Below are positions 1 through 9,437 of a stretch of 48,063 nt of DNA, in pieces. The stretch is taken from NCBI GenBank assembly GCA_003153435.1, contig PLYR01000124.1:1-48063 (forward strand), given 5' to 3'. Numbering within the stretch: the first letter of the stretch is position 1; every line of letters begins with the position of its first letter. The notes under the pieces were generated by a model. That model had not been told where the DNA came from. It searched no databases and worked only from the letters and a program-made list of their open reading frames with translations. Source of the DNA: Bacteroidota bacterium. Its GTDB lineage: Bacteria > Bacteroidota > Bacteroidia > Palsa-965. The translations under genes were made by a program, and so were the position numbers.

Positions 1-967
1 TCTCCCAGAAAATGGCTTCTTCTTCTTCTTCAACTTCGACTGCCACCGGAGGCTCTTTCTCTGAAGAGACAATCTCCATTTCCGCCTTCTCCTCTTTGAA
101 CGTATTCATCGCAATTACTTCTTCCTCTTCATTGTTTGCAGCAATTGCAGGCTCTTTTCGGCTGAACCAGTTAAAAGAAAGATTTACCGCTACGATCAGC
201 CAGGTAAGCACACTAAACACCAGCAGACAAGCAGTACCAATCTTACCCAGCACGGCATTCAGCCACTTGCTCACCTCATACCCAAAAGCACCACCGGGAG
301 CAAAGAGGTTATCGGGAAAGATATATCCAAGTGCAATGGAGCCGACGACAATCATCACTACCGAAAACTTCAGCGCTTTTCCGAAAGGGATGAGTTTTAC
401 TTTGAAAAGAATTTGAAGTCCGCCAATAAAAGAAAGGAATACAAAGAGGAAGGAGGTCAGTCCAAATCCCCGGTTCATAAAAGCATGGGCCATGAGGGCA
501 CCGAGTTTACCCAGGAGGTTGTCTACTTCTGCATTCTGAAGGAAAATCAGAGAACCCCCATACTGTACCAGATAATAATCATGTTCGTAGGTAAAAAGGT
601 AGGACGCAAAAGCCACTGCCAGGTAAGGAGTCACAATGAACAATAAAAAGGCCCCGGTAATCTTGTGAAGTCTTTCGTCTGTTTGGAGATACTCTATGAA
701 TGGAGCAAGCGGGTTCTTCCAGGGTTCTTTAGGAGCTTTCTCTTTCTTTCCGGTCGACTGCCGGCTCTCTTTTTTCTCTGCAGCAGATGTGGTCTCTTGC
801 TTCTGTCGCGATTTTTTCGGGGTAACATCTTCCTCAATATCGTTGGGAGCAAGCTTAGCCTTCGATCCACGTGGACGGATCTCTTCTGGTGCATCCTTCT
901 CTTCTTCGGGAATGGGATCCCGCAGGGTGTTTTTGAGAGGAGGAATATTGCTGTCTTTTCTGGCCAT
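1..967 (-). CDS. ftsK: DNA translocase FtsK, N-terminal part (cut by window edge)
   Basis: FtsK anchors at the division septum through an N-terminal membrane domain and pumps chromosome DNA with a C-terminal AAA+ motor. Only the first 322 residues are here. They show about 100 highly charged residues starting MARKDSNIPP, then four hydrophobic helices at roughly 105-125, 168-188, 201-217 and 243-265, the FtsK_4TM layout, and then an acidic Glu-rich linker at about 280-322 where the window ends. The motor domain lies outside, so the call rests on the membrane domain and linker. The start ATG at 965-967 lies just downstream of a TAATTTTG box. The charged N-terminal extension is long but such tails vary in this phylum. 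Confidence 0.82.
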   Translation of the reverse strand, partial: MARKDSNIPPLKNTLRDPIPEEEKDAPEEIRPRGSKAKLAPNDIEEDVTPKKSRQKQETTSAAEKKESRQSTGKKEKAPKEPWKNPLAPFIEYLQTDERLHKITGAFLLFIVTPYLAVAFASYLFTYEHDYYLVQYGGSLIFLQNAEVDNLLGKLGALMAHAFMNRGFGLTSFLFVFLSFIGGLQILFKVKLIPFGKALKFSVVMIVVGSIALGYIFPDNLFAPGGAFGYEVSKWLNAVLGKIGTACLLVFSVLTWLIVAVNLSFNWFSRKEPAIAANNEEEEVIAMNTFKEEKAEMEIVSSEKEPPVAVEVEEEEEAIFWE

Positions 968-990
968 CTGTACCTGTTCCGTTAATCAAA

Positions 991-998
991 CAAAATTA
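991..998 (-). promoter_or_regulatory. Promoter -7 box (TAATTTTG) for ftsK
   Basis: On the minus strand this reads TAATTTTG, a full match to the Bacteroidota -7 consensus TAnnTTTG, and it ends 23 bases before the ftsK start codon. No convincing -33 TTG lies at the expected 19-21 base spacing. The position in a short intergenic gap supports it, but the motif is short. Confidence 0.45.
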
Positions 999-1120
999 AG
1001 AGAACAGAGGCTGGAATAAGGGGTGCCCGGGGAATGTTTTAAACGAAGTAATGTGTATAACCGCCCAGGACTGACGGAATTTCAGGGTGTTGTTGAAGTG
1101 CCGGGTTCAGGTATCGATTC

Positions 1121-1771
1121 TTAATGCCCCCCTTGAATCATCTTCGTAAGATCATCCTGAGTAACTTCTTTGTACTCCTTGGTATCGATGTTGAATTTAG
1201 CATCATCCACCTTATCGAGGCTAACAGATTTAGCCAGATAGGTTATCTTCATCCCGCCCTGGTTGATTTCGAATTGGAGGGGGTAGCCTTTGATCCCTTT
1301 AATTTGGGAGTTATAACCGTTATTGGCAATGTCATCGGTATAATAAACGGTCACAGGTTCATTCTGCCCACCCATGGTGAGTTCAGCTTTCTTGCATTTG
1401 TAACCAGCAATCTCTTTTGTTTCTGGGAGCTCTTTTACTTTTACTTCAGGTGTTTTGTCTTCCGCTTTGTGGGTGATCTTGAGCTTTTGACCCATGAAAT
1501 CCATCAATACGAAACTGGTCTTGGTCTTAGCATCGGCAATAGAGGTAGTCTTCTGCATGGTCATGTTCACATCGGTCCGTGCTTTTTCGCCTTTCATGAT
1601 CACGGTCATTTCGCTTCCGGCCATCATCTGCTTTGCTTCCGGAGGAAGACCTTCTCCGCTGAAATCAAGGGTATAAACAATGGTACCCTCAAATGTTTTC
1701 TGAGCAGTGGATACTAAAGAAACACAAAGGAGACCTGCACAGAGGATGCGTGAAATAATCGATTTGGTCAT
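1121..1771 (-). CDS. Secreted DUF4412 domain protein
   Basis: A 216-residue exported protein of unknown role. Residues 1-24 form a signal peptide ending STAQ before K. The rest matches the DUF4412 pattern: an early 'EGTIVYTLDF' strand, a 'KGEKARTDV' segment, a central 'IAGYKCKKAEL' motif and a late 'MKITYLAKSV' strand, consistent with a LolA-like half-barrel fold (family knowledge, not shown here). No lipobox cysteine follows the signal, so it is probably periplasmic. The next gene upstream (1840-2520) is a related protein with the same GYxCKxA motif, pointing to tandem duplication. Lipid or ligand binding is possible but unproven. Confidence 0.75.
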   Translation of the reverse strand: MTKSIISRILCAGLLCVSLVSTAQKTFEGTIVYTLDFSGEGLPPEAKQMMAGSEMTVIMKGEKARTDVNMTMQKTTSIADAKTKTSFVLMDFMGQKLKITHKAEDKTPEVKVKELPETKEIAGYKCKKAELTMGGQNEPVTVYYTDDIANNGYNSQIKGIKGYPLQFEINQGGMKITYLAKSVSLDKVDDAKFNIDTKEYKEVTQDDLTKMIQGGH

Positions 1772-1779
1772 GAGGGAAA

Positions 1780-1816
1780 GAATTTTGGGATTTTGGATTT
1801 TTGAATTTTGGGATTT
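1780..1816 (+). repeat. Short direct repeat, 14 bp, 23-base period
   Basis: GAATTTTGGGATTT occurs exactly at 1780-1793 and again at 1803-1816, separated by the related string TGGATTTTT. It lies in the gap between the two DUF4412-type genes, immediately upstream of the start codon of the 1121-1771 gene. It may be leftover low-complexity DNA from the duplication or part of that gene's leader. Confidence 0.6.
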
Positions 1817-1839
1817 CTATTTGGTATTCATAGGGTTGA

Positions 1840-2520
1840 TTAGAAGCCTTCGAATTTCTTGTCCATTTCCCGTTTGTTGATGATCTTATAGTCGGACGGA
1901 AGTTGAAAAAGGCTTTCGTCGATGCTGGCCTTGCTGACAGAGGTACAGGTGAAACGGAGTTCGAGTCCATAACGCTTCAGCTGATATTCCAGCAACACCC
2001 CGTCGATATCATGAAAAGGATTGCTCCAGTTCGGGTTCTCAATGTTCAGTTCCTTGGTATACCAGATATCAAATCCAGGAATGCTCTTGTCTGCATAGCT
2101 GATGCGGGCTCTTTTGCAGGTGTAACCTGCAATCACCTTTGTTTCGGGGGTCTTTTCAATGATGGGTTTAGGATCTGAATCGACATCTTTTTTTACGGAA
2201 TCACCCGCAATAACCAAGGCGAATTTCTGATTGATAAGCTTAACCAGATTAATGAACTGTTTCTTCCCAGGGTCCGAGATAAAAGAGGTGGAGAAGAGTC
2301 CCATGCCTGCAGTCATTTCCGCCTCGGTAAAATTATCCTTGAACTTGACAGTCATTTTGCTAGGTGCGAGAGCAGCCATGGAATTATCGGGATCTACCGG
2401 TGTTGCTTTGTACTCGATGATGCCTTCAGAAATAAATTTCGGATTGGTAGGGTTGGAGCAGGAATCGAAAAGAAAGGAAAGTATAATAACAGTAAGGGTT
2501 ACCGAAAGGCTTTTCTTCAT
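1840..2520 (-). CDS. Lipoprotein related to DUF4412 family
   Basis: A 226-residue predicted lipoprotein: residues 1-16 are hydrophobic and residues 17-21 read LFDSC, a loose lipobox with the cysteine at 21. The mature part resembles its neighbour at 1121-1771: an early 'EGIIEYKATPV' strand, then 'IAGYTCKRARI' and a late 'LELRFTCTSVSK' strand. Similarity is weak outside these motifs, so the duplication is old. The aspartate before the serine in the lipobox is unusual but tolerated. Function is unknown; likely anchored in the outer or inner membrane on the periplasmic side. No clear promoter box was found in the 238 bases upstream. Confidence 0.65.
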   Translation of the reverse strand: MKKSLSVTLTVIILSFLFDSCSNPTNPKFISEGIIEYKATPVDPDNSMAALAPSKMTVKFKDNFTEAEMTAGMGLFSTSFISDPGKKQFINLVKLINQKFALVIAGDSVKKDVDSDPKPIIEKTPETKVIAGYTCKRARISYADKSIPGFDIWYTKELNIENPNWSNPFHDIDGVLLEYQLKRYGLELRFTCTSVSKASIDESLFQLPSDYKIINKREMDKKFEGF

Positions 2521-2758
2521 AATTTTCAGTTCAACTGTATTAAATCGTTCCCTTAATATTCAAAAGGAAGTCCGGATTTAAACTTTTCCTATATAATTTG
2601 TTTGGATTTCGGTTTTCCGATTGCAAATATTGAATTTTTTGCCAGAAATGCAAAATAATCAACACATTATTATTGGGAACTGTTAAAATAAGGAAAAGAA
2701 TCGATTTTCAGGATTTTCTTCCCTTTGCTTGCAGCGAGGAGCATAGATCATGATAATA

Positions 2759-4159
2759 TTAGTACCCCAATGTTTTCAACATCGACTTATAGCTTTGCTC
2801 CTTCGCAAAGAGTTTGGTAATCATTTCCCCTTCTTCATCCCGGTCTATAATGACATGCTTGGGTGCCGGAACGAGGCAGTGCTGGATCCCGCCATAACCA
2901 CCCAGGCTTTCCTGATAGGCTCCCGTATGGAAGAACCCTATATAGAGAGGGTCCTTTGCTTTTAATTCTATCTTAGGCAGAAACACCTGATTGGCATGGG
3001 CCTCTGCATTGTAATAATCTAAACTGTCGCAAGTGGTACCCCCCAAATTGACACGCTGATATTCCTTATCCCAGTGGTTAACAGCAAGGAGGATGAAACG
3101 CTGGTTGATTCCCCAGGTATCAGGTAGGGTGGTAATGAAGGAGGAGTCTATCATATACCAGAGCTCCCGGTCGTTCTGCAGCTTTAAGTCGGTTACCTTA
3201 TATAACGCAGCCCCACTTTCGCCTACGGTGAAGGAGCCAAATTCCGTGAAAATATTAGGTTCCACGATATCGTTGTTTTCGCAGAAATTCTTGATTTGAG
3301 AGATAATCTCCTCAATAATGTATTCATAATCGAACTCAAATCCAAGGGAAGTGCGGATTGGCATGCCTCCACCAACGTTCAGGGAGTCGAGCGTAGGACA
3401 GATCTTCTTCAGTTCCAGGTATACATTCAAGCATTTAGCGAGCTCGGTCCAGTAGTAAATAGAGTCTTTGATCCCGGTATTGATAAAGAAATGGAGCATT
3501 TTCAGCTCGAACTTGGGGTTATTCTGAATCTTTTCCTTGTAGAAATCGACGATATCTTTGTAGCGAATACCTAATCGGGAGGTGTAAAATTCGAAGGAAG
3601 GCTCCTCTTCGGAAGCGATCCGAATACCCATTTTGCACTTATTCTTGATCCCTTTATTATAGAAATCGATCTCATTCACCCCATCCAACACCGGCATAAT
3701 ATTAGTAAAACCATCATTGCTGAGTTCGCAGATATAGTCGGCATACATCTTTTGCTTAAAACCGTTACAAACGATGAACTTTTCTTTATCCAGTTTCCCT
3801 CTTTTATGCAGGTCTTTGATGATCTGAAGATCAAATGCAGAACTGGTTTCGAGGTGTACATCATTTTTCAGGACCTCCTCTATAATGAAAGAAAAATGGG
3901 AGCTTTTGGTGCAGTAACAATAAGTATAAGTACCTTTGTAATCAGCCTTAGCCATAGCTACGTTGAAAAGCTTCTTCGCTTTTTGAATCTGGGCGCTGAT
4001 CTTAGGCAAATACGTGATCTTGAGCGGAGTGCCATATTGCTTGATGATGTCCATCAACGGGATCTCATTAAAATAGAGTTCGTCATCAGCGGTGTGAAAT
4101 CCTTCCTGTGGGAAGTTAAAGGTCTGATCTATTAGTGTGGAATATTTGTTTTCCATCAT
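2759..4159 (-). CDS. speA: Biosynthetic arginine decarboxylase (PLP-dependent, alanine-racemase fold)
   Basis: Decarboxylates arginine to agmatine, the first step of agmatine-derived polyamine synthesis. At 466 residues it has the Bacteroidota ADC form. Visible features: the PLP lysine K85 in CYCTKSSHFS, the glycine loop LNVGGGMP, EFGSFTVGESG in place of the usual EPGR segment, and the catalytic C377 in GGTTCDSLDYY. The start was set at the ATG at 4157-4159 (a second ATG follows directly). The frame stays open to 4255, but those extra residues look like non-coding sequence and would place the start upstream of the TACCTTTG box at 4203-4210. It is divergent from an arginase gene, so two arginine-consuming enzymes share one control region. 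Homospermidine or ornithine specificity is less likely given the length and motifs. Confidence 0.88.
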   Translation of the reverse strand: MMENKYSTLIDQTFNFPQEGFHTADDELYFNEIPLMDIIKQYGTPLKITYLPKISAQIQKAKKLFNVAMAKADYKGTYTYCYCTKSSHFSFIIEEVLKNDVHLETSSAFDLQIIKDLHKRGKLDKEKFIVCNGFKQKMYADYICELSNDGFTNIMPVLDGVNEIDFYNKGIKNKCKMGIRIASEEEPSFEFYTSRLGIRYKDIVDFYKEKIQNNPKFELKMLHFFINTGIKDSIYYWTELAKCLNVYLELKKICPTLDSLNVGGGMPIRTSLGFEFDYEYIIEEIISQIKNFCENNDIVEPNIFTEFGSFTVGESGAALYKVTDLKLQNDRELWYMIDSSFITTLPDTWGINQRFILLAVNHWDKEYQRVNLGGTTCDSLDYYNAEAHANQVFLPKIELKAKDPLYIGFFHTGAYQESLGGYGGIQHCLVPAPKHVIIDRDEEGEMITKLFAKEQSYKSMLKTLGY

Positions 4160-4202
4160 AGCAAATGCCCTATCCGGGTGAGTTAGATTAATAAGAAGGA
4201 TG

Positions 4203-4210
4203 CAAAGGTA
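4203..4210 (-). promoter_or_regulatory. Promoter -7 box (TACCTTTG) for speA
   Basis: The minus strand reads TACCTTTG, a full TAnnTTTG match, 44 bases before the chosen speA start codon. A TTG at 4237-4239 (minus strand) is 26 bases upstream, longer than usual for the -33 element. It lies in the gap shared with the divergent arginase gene. Confidence 0.5.
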
Positions 4211-4257
4211 AGTAACTTGAATGTAGAAATAACTATCAACACTAAAAATTAACATAC

Positions 4258-5202
4258 GTGGTTAGCGTTAAATTTATAGAAGTCAAATCCGAAATAGGTG
4301 CAGGTACAAGAGGGGCCAGCATGGGGGTAGATGCCCTGAAGACTGCCGCCTTGGACCTTGGTAGTTTCATCTTTAACCGCATCCCTTCGGTAGAGATTAA
4401 AACCGAAAATCAGCTTTTGTTTGAAGCTCCCAAACATCCTTATGCCAAGCAGGCTCAAGGGGTGCTAACAGTTTGTGAACGAGTTAGTCATGAAGTCTCC
4501 TCCTGCCTGAAGAAGAAAATATTCCCTATGGTGCTCGCAGGTGACCATAGCACCGCTGCAGGAACGATAGCTGGAATCAAAGCAGCCTACCCGGATTCCC
4601 GTTTGGGAGTCATTTGGATCGATGCTCATGCCGATCTTCATTCGCCCTATACAACTCCTTCCGGTAATATGCATGGAATGAGTCTTTCGATTTCCCTTGC
4701 GGAAGACAATAAAGAATGTGCCATCAATAACCCTGATAAAGAGAGTGTTGAAATCTGGAACAAACTCAAGAAGATGGGCGGGATAGAAGGAAAGTTCTTG
4801 TATTCCGACCTGGTATTCATTGGATTACGCGATCTGGAGCCCGAGGAGACCTATATTCTGAAGAAGAATAAGGTAAAAGTATTTAATGTCCCGGAAATCA
4901 AACGGAATGGGATAGAGATGATTGCCAAGGAAACCCTTCTTTATCTAAATACCTGTACCCATCTCTATATTTCTTTTGATGTAGACAGCATGGATTCGGG
5001 TATTTCCAAAGGCACCGGCACCCCGGTTCGGAACGGAATTACAGAAAAAGAAGCCGGAAGCTTGTGCTCCCGACTCATTCAGAACGAGAAAGTTTGTTGT
5101 TTCGAGATCTGTGAAATTAACCCCACCCTGGATACCGAAAACCTGATGGCTGAAAACTCTTTTGAGATCCTTCAACAAGCAGTCGCTCGTTTAACTTACT
5201 AA
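4258..5202 (+). CDS. Arginase family hydrolase
   Basis: A 314-residue ureohydrolase that most likely cleaves arginine to ornithine and urea with two Mn ions. Metal-binding motifs are complete: GDHS at 95-98, DAHADLH at 122-128 and SFDVDSMD at 239-246. The text around them (SGNMHGMSLS, GTGTPVRNGIT, EINPTLDTENLMA) follows arginases rather than agmatinases, although agmatinase activity cannot be excluded because speA lies next door. The N-terminus (IEVKSEIGAGTRGAS) matches the family, which places the start at or near the GTG at 4258. It is followed by argS after 42 bases on the same strand. Confidence 0.82.
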   Translation: MVSVKFIEVKSEIGAGTRGASMGVDALKTAALDLGSFIFNRIPSVEIKTENQLLFEAPKHPYAKQAQGVLTVCERVSHEVSSCLKKKIFPMVLAGDHSTAAGTIAGIKAAYPDSRLGVIWIDAHADLHSPYTTPSGNMHGMSLSISLAEDNKECAINNPDKESVEIWNKLKKMGGIEGKFLYSDLVFIGLRDLEPEETYILKKNKVKVFNVPEIKRNGIEMIAKETLLYLNTCTHLYISFDVDSMDSGISKGTGTPVRNGITEKEAGSLCSRLIQNEKVCCFEICEINPTLDTENLMAENSFEILQQAVARLTY

Positions 5203-5244
5203 CCTCAACCCGACTTTAGCTCAAACTCGTTTTGCCCTGTTTTT

Positions 5245-7158
5245 ATGACCCATTTAGATTCCCTTCTTTCCCAACAAATCAGTCTTGCTTTATCCTCTTT
5301 ATTTACTTTAGATATTAAGCCTGAATCCATTGTTTTTCAGAAGACTAATATTGAGTTCAAGGGCGATATCACCCTGGTTGTATTCCCTTATACCAAGGCT
5401 ACCAAAAAAAGCCCGGAAGAAACGGCCAAGCTGATTGGGGAATACCTCAAGAACTCGGTTCCAGATGTGGAAGACTATAATGTGGTCAAAGGATTCCTGA
5501 ATCTGGTTATTGCATCTCCTTTCTGGCTCGGTTTCCTGAAAGAAATCCTCCCTCTGGATGCATATGGGTTCAAGAAGAAAGGAAGTTCGGGGCGGACGAT
5601 CATGCTCGAATACTCATCCCCCAACACCAATAAACCTCTCCATTTAGGTCATATCCGGAACAATCTGTTAGGCTCATCGGTTGCTAGTATCTTAGAGGCA
5701 AACGGAAACAAGGTAATTCGGGCCAATCTGGTAAACGACCGGGGGGTGCATATCTGTAAGTCTATGCTTGCCTGGAAGTTATATGGAAATGGGGAGACTC
5801 CGGAATCAACTTCCATGAAAGGAGATCATCTTGTTGGCAAATATTATGTAGAATATGAAAAGCATTTTGCCCCTCAATGGAAAGCCAATTTAGCCGACTG
5901 GAACGCCGGTAAAACAGATAAACTGAATCCAAAAGAGCTGGAAAAGCTCCATACCCTCCTTAAAAACCTGGAAATAGCTTCGGAAAAGAAAAAGGACCGG
6001 GCCCAGGACGAACTAACTGACTTTGCAAAGGAATTGACGCCTTTGATGCAGCAGACTAAAGAAATGTTGCGGAACTGGGAAGCGGGGGATCCGGAAACAA
6101 TTGCGCTTTGGAAGAAGATGAACGATTGGGTTTACGCTGGTTTTGCACAAACATACAAGGCGCTTGGGGTTACCTTCGATAAGATGTACTATGAATCAGA
6201 GACCTATTTACTCGGAAAGAAGATCGTTGAAGAGGGTCTGACCAAAGGGGTATTTCTAAGGCGTGAAGATGGTTCAGTGTGGATTGATCTGACCCAGGAC
6301 GGATTGGATCTGAAGATCCTGCTGCGCTCCGACGGTACTTCAGTCTATATGACTCAGGACGTGGGTACCGCTGCGGAACGTTTCCGGGAGTTCCCGGAAC
6401 TAAGCCAATTGATCTATACCGTAGGGAATGAACAGGATTATCACTTCAAAGTCCTCTTTCTTATATTAAGCAAGCTAGGATATACTCAGGCCAAGAATTG
6501 CTACCACTTGTCCTATGGTATGGTCGACCTTCCGGAGGGGAAGATGAAGTCAAGGGAAGGGACCGTAGTAGATGCGGATGACCTGATGCAAGAGATGATC
6601 GACACAGCCAGGGCCATGACTCTGGAGCTGGGGAAAGTGGATGACTTCACCCCGGAGGAAGCAGAAAGCTTGTATCGTCAGATTGGGATGGCTGCACTTA
6701 AGTACTTTATATTAAAGGTTGACCCCCGGAAGCGGATGGTATTCGATCCCAAGGAGTCGATCGACTTCAATGGCAATACGGGTCCCTTTATACAATACAC
6801 CCATGCAAGGATTCAATCCCTCCTCCGGAATGCCAAAACCAAGGGATTGAATCATGAAGGGAATGATCTTGATCCTGGAAAGATTACCCTTCTGCCCGTG
6901 GAAAAAGATCTGATCAAGGCCATTTACAATTATCCGGATGTGATCCGCCAAGCTGGAGTGGAATATAACCCCGGGGTCATAGCCAACTATGTATTTGACC
7001 TGACTCAGCATTTCTCTACCTTTTATCAAAGCACTCCTATTCTTAAAGAGGAGAATCAGGAGCTCCTGATCTTCCGTCTGAAGCTCTCCCGGATGATCGC
7101 CCAAATTATCCGGAATTCTATGACTTTGCTCGGAATTGAAGTTCCGGAAAGGATGTAG
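5245..7158 (+). CDS. argS: Arginine--tRNA ligase
   Basis: Charges tRNA-Arg with arginine in the cytoplasm. It carries the class I signature HLGH at 133-136 inside YSSPNTNKPLHLGHIRNN, and a KMSKS-like loop KMKSREGT beginning at residue 433. The N-terminal additional domain precedes HLGH, and the C-terminal anticodon-binding helical domain ends at GIEVPERM. At 637 residues it is longer than many Bacteroidota ArgS proteins (about 590-600). The excess sits in a Lys/Glu-rich helical insert at about residues 208-270, between GKYYVEYEKHF and the MLRNWEAGDPE motif. It may be cotranscribed with the arginase gene. A tRNA-Arg gene lies further along at 11864. Confidence 0.95.
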   Translation: MTHLDSLLSQQISLALSSLFTLDIKPESIVFQKTNIEFKGDITLVVFPYTKATKKSPEETAKLIGEYLKNSVPDVEDYNVVKGFLNLVIASPFWLGFLKEILPLDAYGFKKKGSSGRTIMLEYSSPNTNKPLHLGHIRNNLLGSSVASILEANGNKVIRANLVNDRGVHICKSMLAWKLYGNGETPESTSMKGDHLVGKYYVEYEKHFAPQWKANLADWNAGKTDKLNPKELEKLHTLLKNLEIASEKKKDRAQDELTDFAKELTPLMQQTKEMLRNWEAGDPETIALWKKMNDWVYAGFAQTYKALGVTFDKMYYESETYLLGKKIVEEGLTKGVFLRREDGSVWIDLTQDGLDLKILLRSDGTSVYMTQDVGTAAERFREFPELSQLIYTVGNEQDYHFKVLFLILSKLGYTQAKNCYHLSYGMVDLPEGKMKSREGTVVDADDLMQEMIDTARAMTLELGKVDDFTPEEAESLYRQIGMAALKYFILKVDPRKRMVFDPKESIDFNGNTGPFIQYTHARIQSLLRNAKTKGLNHEGNDLDPGKITLLPVEKDLIKAIYNYPDVIRQAGVEYNPGVIANYVFDLTQHFSTFYQSTPILKEENQELLIFRLKLSRMIAQIIRNSMTLLGIEVPERM

Positions 7159-7169
7159 GTCTGTTTTAT

Positions 7170-7177
7170 TAACTTTG
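7170..7177 (+). promoter_or_regulatory. Promoter -7 box (TAACTTTG) for ffh
   Basis: A full TAnnTTTG match in the 45-base gap between argS and ffh, ending 26 bases before the ffh start. No TTG at -33 spacing was found. Confidence 0.5.
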
Positions 7178-7203
7178 TCTCTTCGCAAAACAATAGCTAA
7201 AAC

Positions 7204-8541
7204 ATGTTTGAGAATCTATCCGATAAATTAGACCGTGCCTTTAAGATTCTTAAAGGACAAGGGAAAATCACCGAGGTTAACGTTTCGGAAACGCTTAAGG
7301 AAGTCCGCAAAGCCCTACTGGATGCCGACGTAAACTTCAAAGTAGCCAAATCATTTACCGATGAGGTGAAGCAGAAGGCCATGGGACAGAGTGTCCTGAC
7401 GGCTGTTTCTCCTGGACAACTGCTCATCAAAATCACCCACGAAGAGCTGGCCAAGCTCATGGGAGGAGAGAAAAGTGATATTAAGCTTTCCGGAAACCCT
7501 ACCGTTATCCTAATGAGTGGACTTCAAGGTTCCGGTAAAACCACTTTTACCGGTAAGCTCGGTCATTATCTGAAAACGAAGAAAGGCAAAAAGCCATTGC
7601 TTGTGGCCTGCGATATATACCGTCCTGCTGCGATCGACCAGCTTCATGTACTTGGTGAACAGATTGGAGTGGATGTATTCTCCGACCGCGAGAATAAGGA
7701 TGCTGTTTCCATTGCTAAAAAAGGGATCCAGCATGCCAAAGATAACGGGAACAGTGTAGTTATCATCGATACCGCCGGCCGTTTAGCGGTGGATGAGGAG
7801 ATGATGAATGAGATAGAGGCTGTGAAAAAGGCAGTCAAGCCCGATGAAATACTTTTTGTGGTGGACGCCATGACGGGGCAGGATGCTGTCAACACCGCCA
7901 AGACTTTTAACGACCGCCTCGATTTTGATGGAGTGATCCTTACAAAATTAGATGGTGATACCCGTGGGGGGGCAGCCTTATCGATCCGTTCTGTGGTCAA
8001 CAAACCCATTAAGTTTGTAGGTACAGGAGAAAAGATGGAAGCCCTCGATGTATTCTATCCCGAACGGATGGCCGACCGGATCCTAGGCATGGGTGATGTG
8101 GTAACTCTGGTTGAACGGGCACAAGAGCAGTATGATGAGGTAGAAGCCAAACGCCTTCAGAAAAAAATTGCTAAGAACACTTTCTCTTTTAACGACTTCC
8201 TCTCCCAGCTTGATCAGATCAAGAAAATGGGTAACCTTAAAGACCTGGTAGGCATGATCCCTGGAGTAGGGAAGGCTTTGAAAGATGTAGATATCAATGA
8301 AGATGCCTTCAAAAATATAGAAGCCATCATCCATTCGATGACCCCTCACGAAAGGGAAAATCCGGATGTCATTAATGGGAACCGCAAACAACGCATTGCA
8401 AAAGGAAGCGGTACCAATATCCAGGAAGTAAACAAGCTCATGAAACAGTTTGAAGATACCCGGAAAATGATGAAGATGATGAGTAATAAAGATCAGATGA
8501 TGAAGATGATGCGTAATATGCCTAAACAAGGAGGAAGGTAA
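7204..8541 (+). CDS. ffh: Signal recognition particle protein Ffh
   Basis: The SRP54-type GTPase that binds SRP RNA and signal sequences of nascent membrane proteins and delivers ribosomes to FtsY. Domains in order: N bundle (about 1-90), G domain with P-loop GLQGSGKTT at 106-114, DTAGR at 189-193 and [10 protein letters not shown] at 247-256, then a methionine-rich M domain from about 310 with the RNA-binding helix region and the tail [14 protein letters not shown]. The length of 445 is normal. The SRP RNA gene was not recognised in this window. folD follows after 14 bases and is probably cotranscribed. Confidence 0.97.
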   Translation: MFENLSDKLDRAFKILKGQGKITEVNVSETLKEVRKALLDADVNFKVAKSFTDEVKQKAMGQSVLTAVSPGQLLIKITHEELAKLMGGEKSDIKLSGNPTVILMSGLQGSGKTTFTGKLGHYLKTKKGKKPLLVACDIYRPAAIDQLHVLGEQIGVDVFSDRENKDAVSIAKKGIQHAKDNGNSVVIIDTAGRLAVDEEMMNEIEAVKKAVKPDEILFVVDAMTGQDAVNTAKTFNDRLDFDGVILTKLDGDTRGGAALSIRSVVNKPIKFVGTGEKMEALDVFYPERMADRILGMGDVVTLVERAQEQYDEVEAKRLQKKIAKNTFSFNDFLSQLDQIKKMGNLKDLVGMIPGVGKALKDVDINEDAFKNIEAIIHSMTPHERENPDVINGNRKQRIAKGSGTNIQEVNKLMKQFEDTRKMMKMMSNKDQMMKMMRNMPKQGGR

Positions 8542-8555
8542 AACCAAGCCTAAAG

Positions 8556-9437
8556 ATGATTATTATAGACGGGAAAAAGACTTCCGAAGAAATTCAGAAT
8601 GAGATTGCAAAAGAAGTTGAAGCCATAAAAGCTTCAGGGGGAAAGGTGCCTCACCTGGCCGCTATCCTGGTGGGTAATGACGGTGGCAGCGAAACTTATG
8701 TGGCTTCCAAAGTAAAGACTTGTGAAAAGATTGGCTTTGGATCCAGCCTCTTCCGCTACCCGGATACCATCACCGAAGCTGAACTCCTGATTAAGATTGA
8801 TGAACTGAATAACGACCCGGTGGTGGATGGATTCATCATCCAGCTCCCTCTACCCAAACATATTTCAGATCAGAAAGTTATTGAACGTATTGCTCCCAAA
8901 AAGGATGTAGATGGTTTTCATCCAAGTAATGTTGGACGGATGGCCTTGAATATGCCAACCTATATCTCCGCAACCCCTTACGGGATACTGCAACTTCTTG
9001 AGCGTTATAAAATTGAAACTTCTGGTAAACATTGTGTCGTCATTGGTCGTAGTAACATTGTAGGTTCTCCGATGAGCATCCTCATGGCGCGAAATGCTTA
9101 CCCCGGAAACTGTACCGTAACACTTACACACAGTAAAACAAAAAACCTCCAGGAACTCTGCCTGCAGGCCGATATTATCATTGCCGCTCTTGGCAAAGCC
9201 GAATTTCTTACCGCCGATATGGTGAAACAAGGAGCAGTGGTTATTGATGTAGGGATTACTCGAATCAAATCCGACAAAACAAAAAGCGGTTGGAAGCTGT
9301 TGGGGGATGTTAAATTCGATGAGGTAGCACCCAAATGCGCTTTCATCACTCCGGTCCCGGGTGGGGTAGGACCGATGACCATTGCCTCTCTGCTGATGAA
9401 TACCCTGAAGGCCAGTAAAGGCGCAGTCTACAAGTAA
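8556..9437 (+). CDS. folD: Bifunctional methylene-THF dehydrogenase / methenyl-THF cyclohydrolase
   Basis: Interconverts 5,10-methylene-, methenyl- and 10-formyl-tetrahydrofolate for purine and formyl-Met synthesis. Signatures: Y48-VASK with catalytic K52, the QLPLPKH segment near 96, [11 protein letters not shown] from 117, the Rossmann [10 protein letters not shown] motif and the terminal [15 protein letters not shown]. The length of 293 is typical. It sits 14 bases downstream of ffh and converges with the small gene at 9455-9664; a short hairpin covers both stop codons. Confidence 0.96.
   Translation: MIIIDGKKTSEEIQNEIAKEVEAIKASGGKVPHLAAILVGNDGGSETYVASKVKTCEKIGFGSSLFRYPDTITEAELLIKIDELNNDPVVDGFIIQLPLPKHISDQKVIERIAPKKDVDGFHPSNVGRMALNMPTYISATPYGILQLLERYKIETSGKHCVVIGRSNIVGSPMSILMARNAYPGNCTVTLTHSKTKNLQELCLQADIIIAALGKAEFLTADMVKQGAVVIDVGITRIKSDKTKSGWKLLGDVKFDEVAPKCAFITPVPGGVGPMTIASLLMNTLKASKGAVYK

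Noticed and set aside
1124-1717. 197-residue plus-strand frame over the DUF4412 gene
   Set aside because: It is antisense to a protein with a signal peptide and a family motif, and its own translation has no domain-like pattern.
4157-4255. Longer N-terminus for arginine decarboxylase
   Set aside because: The extra residues do not match the family and would start upstream of the TACCTTTG promoter box, leaving only 2 bases to the arginase start.
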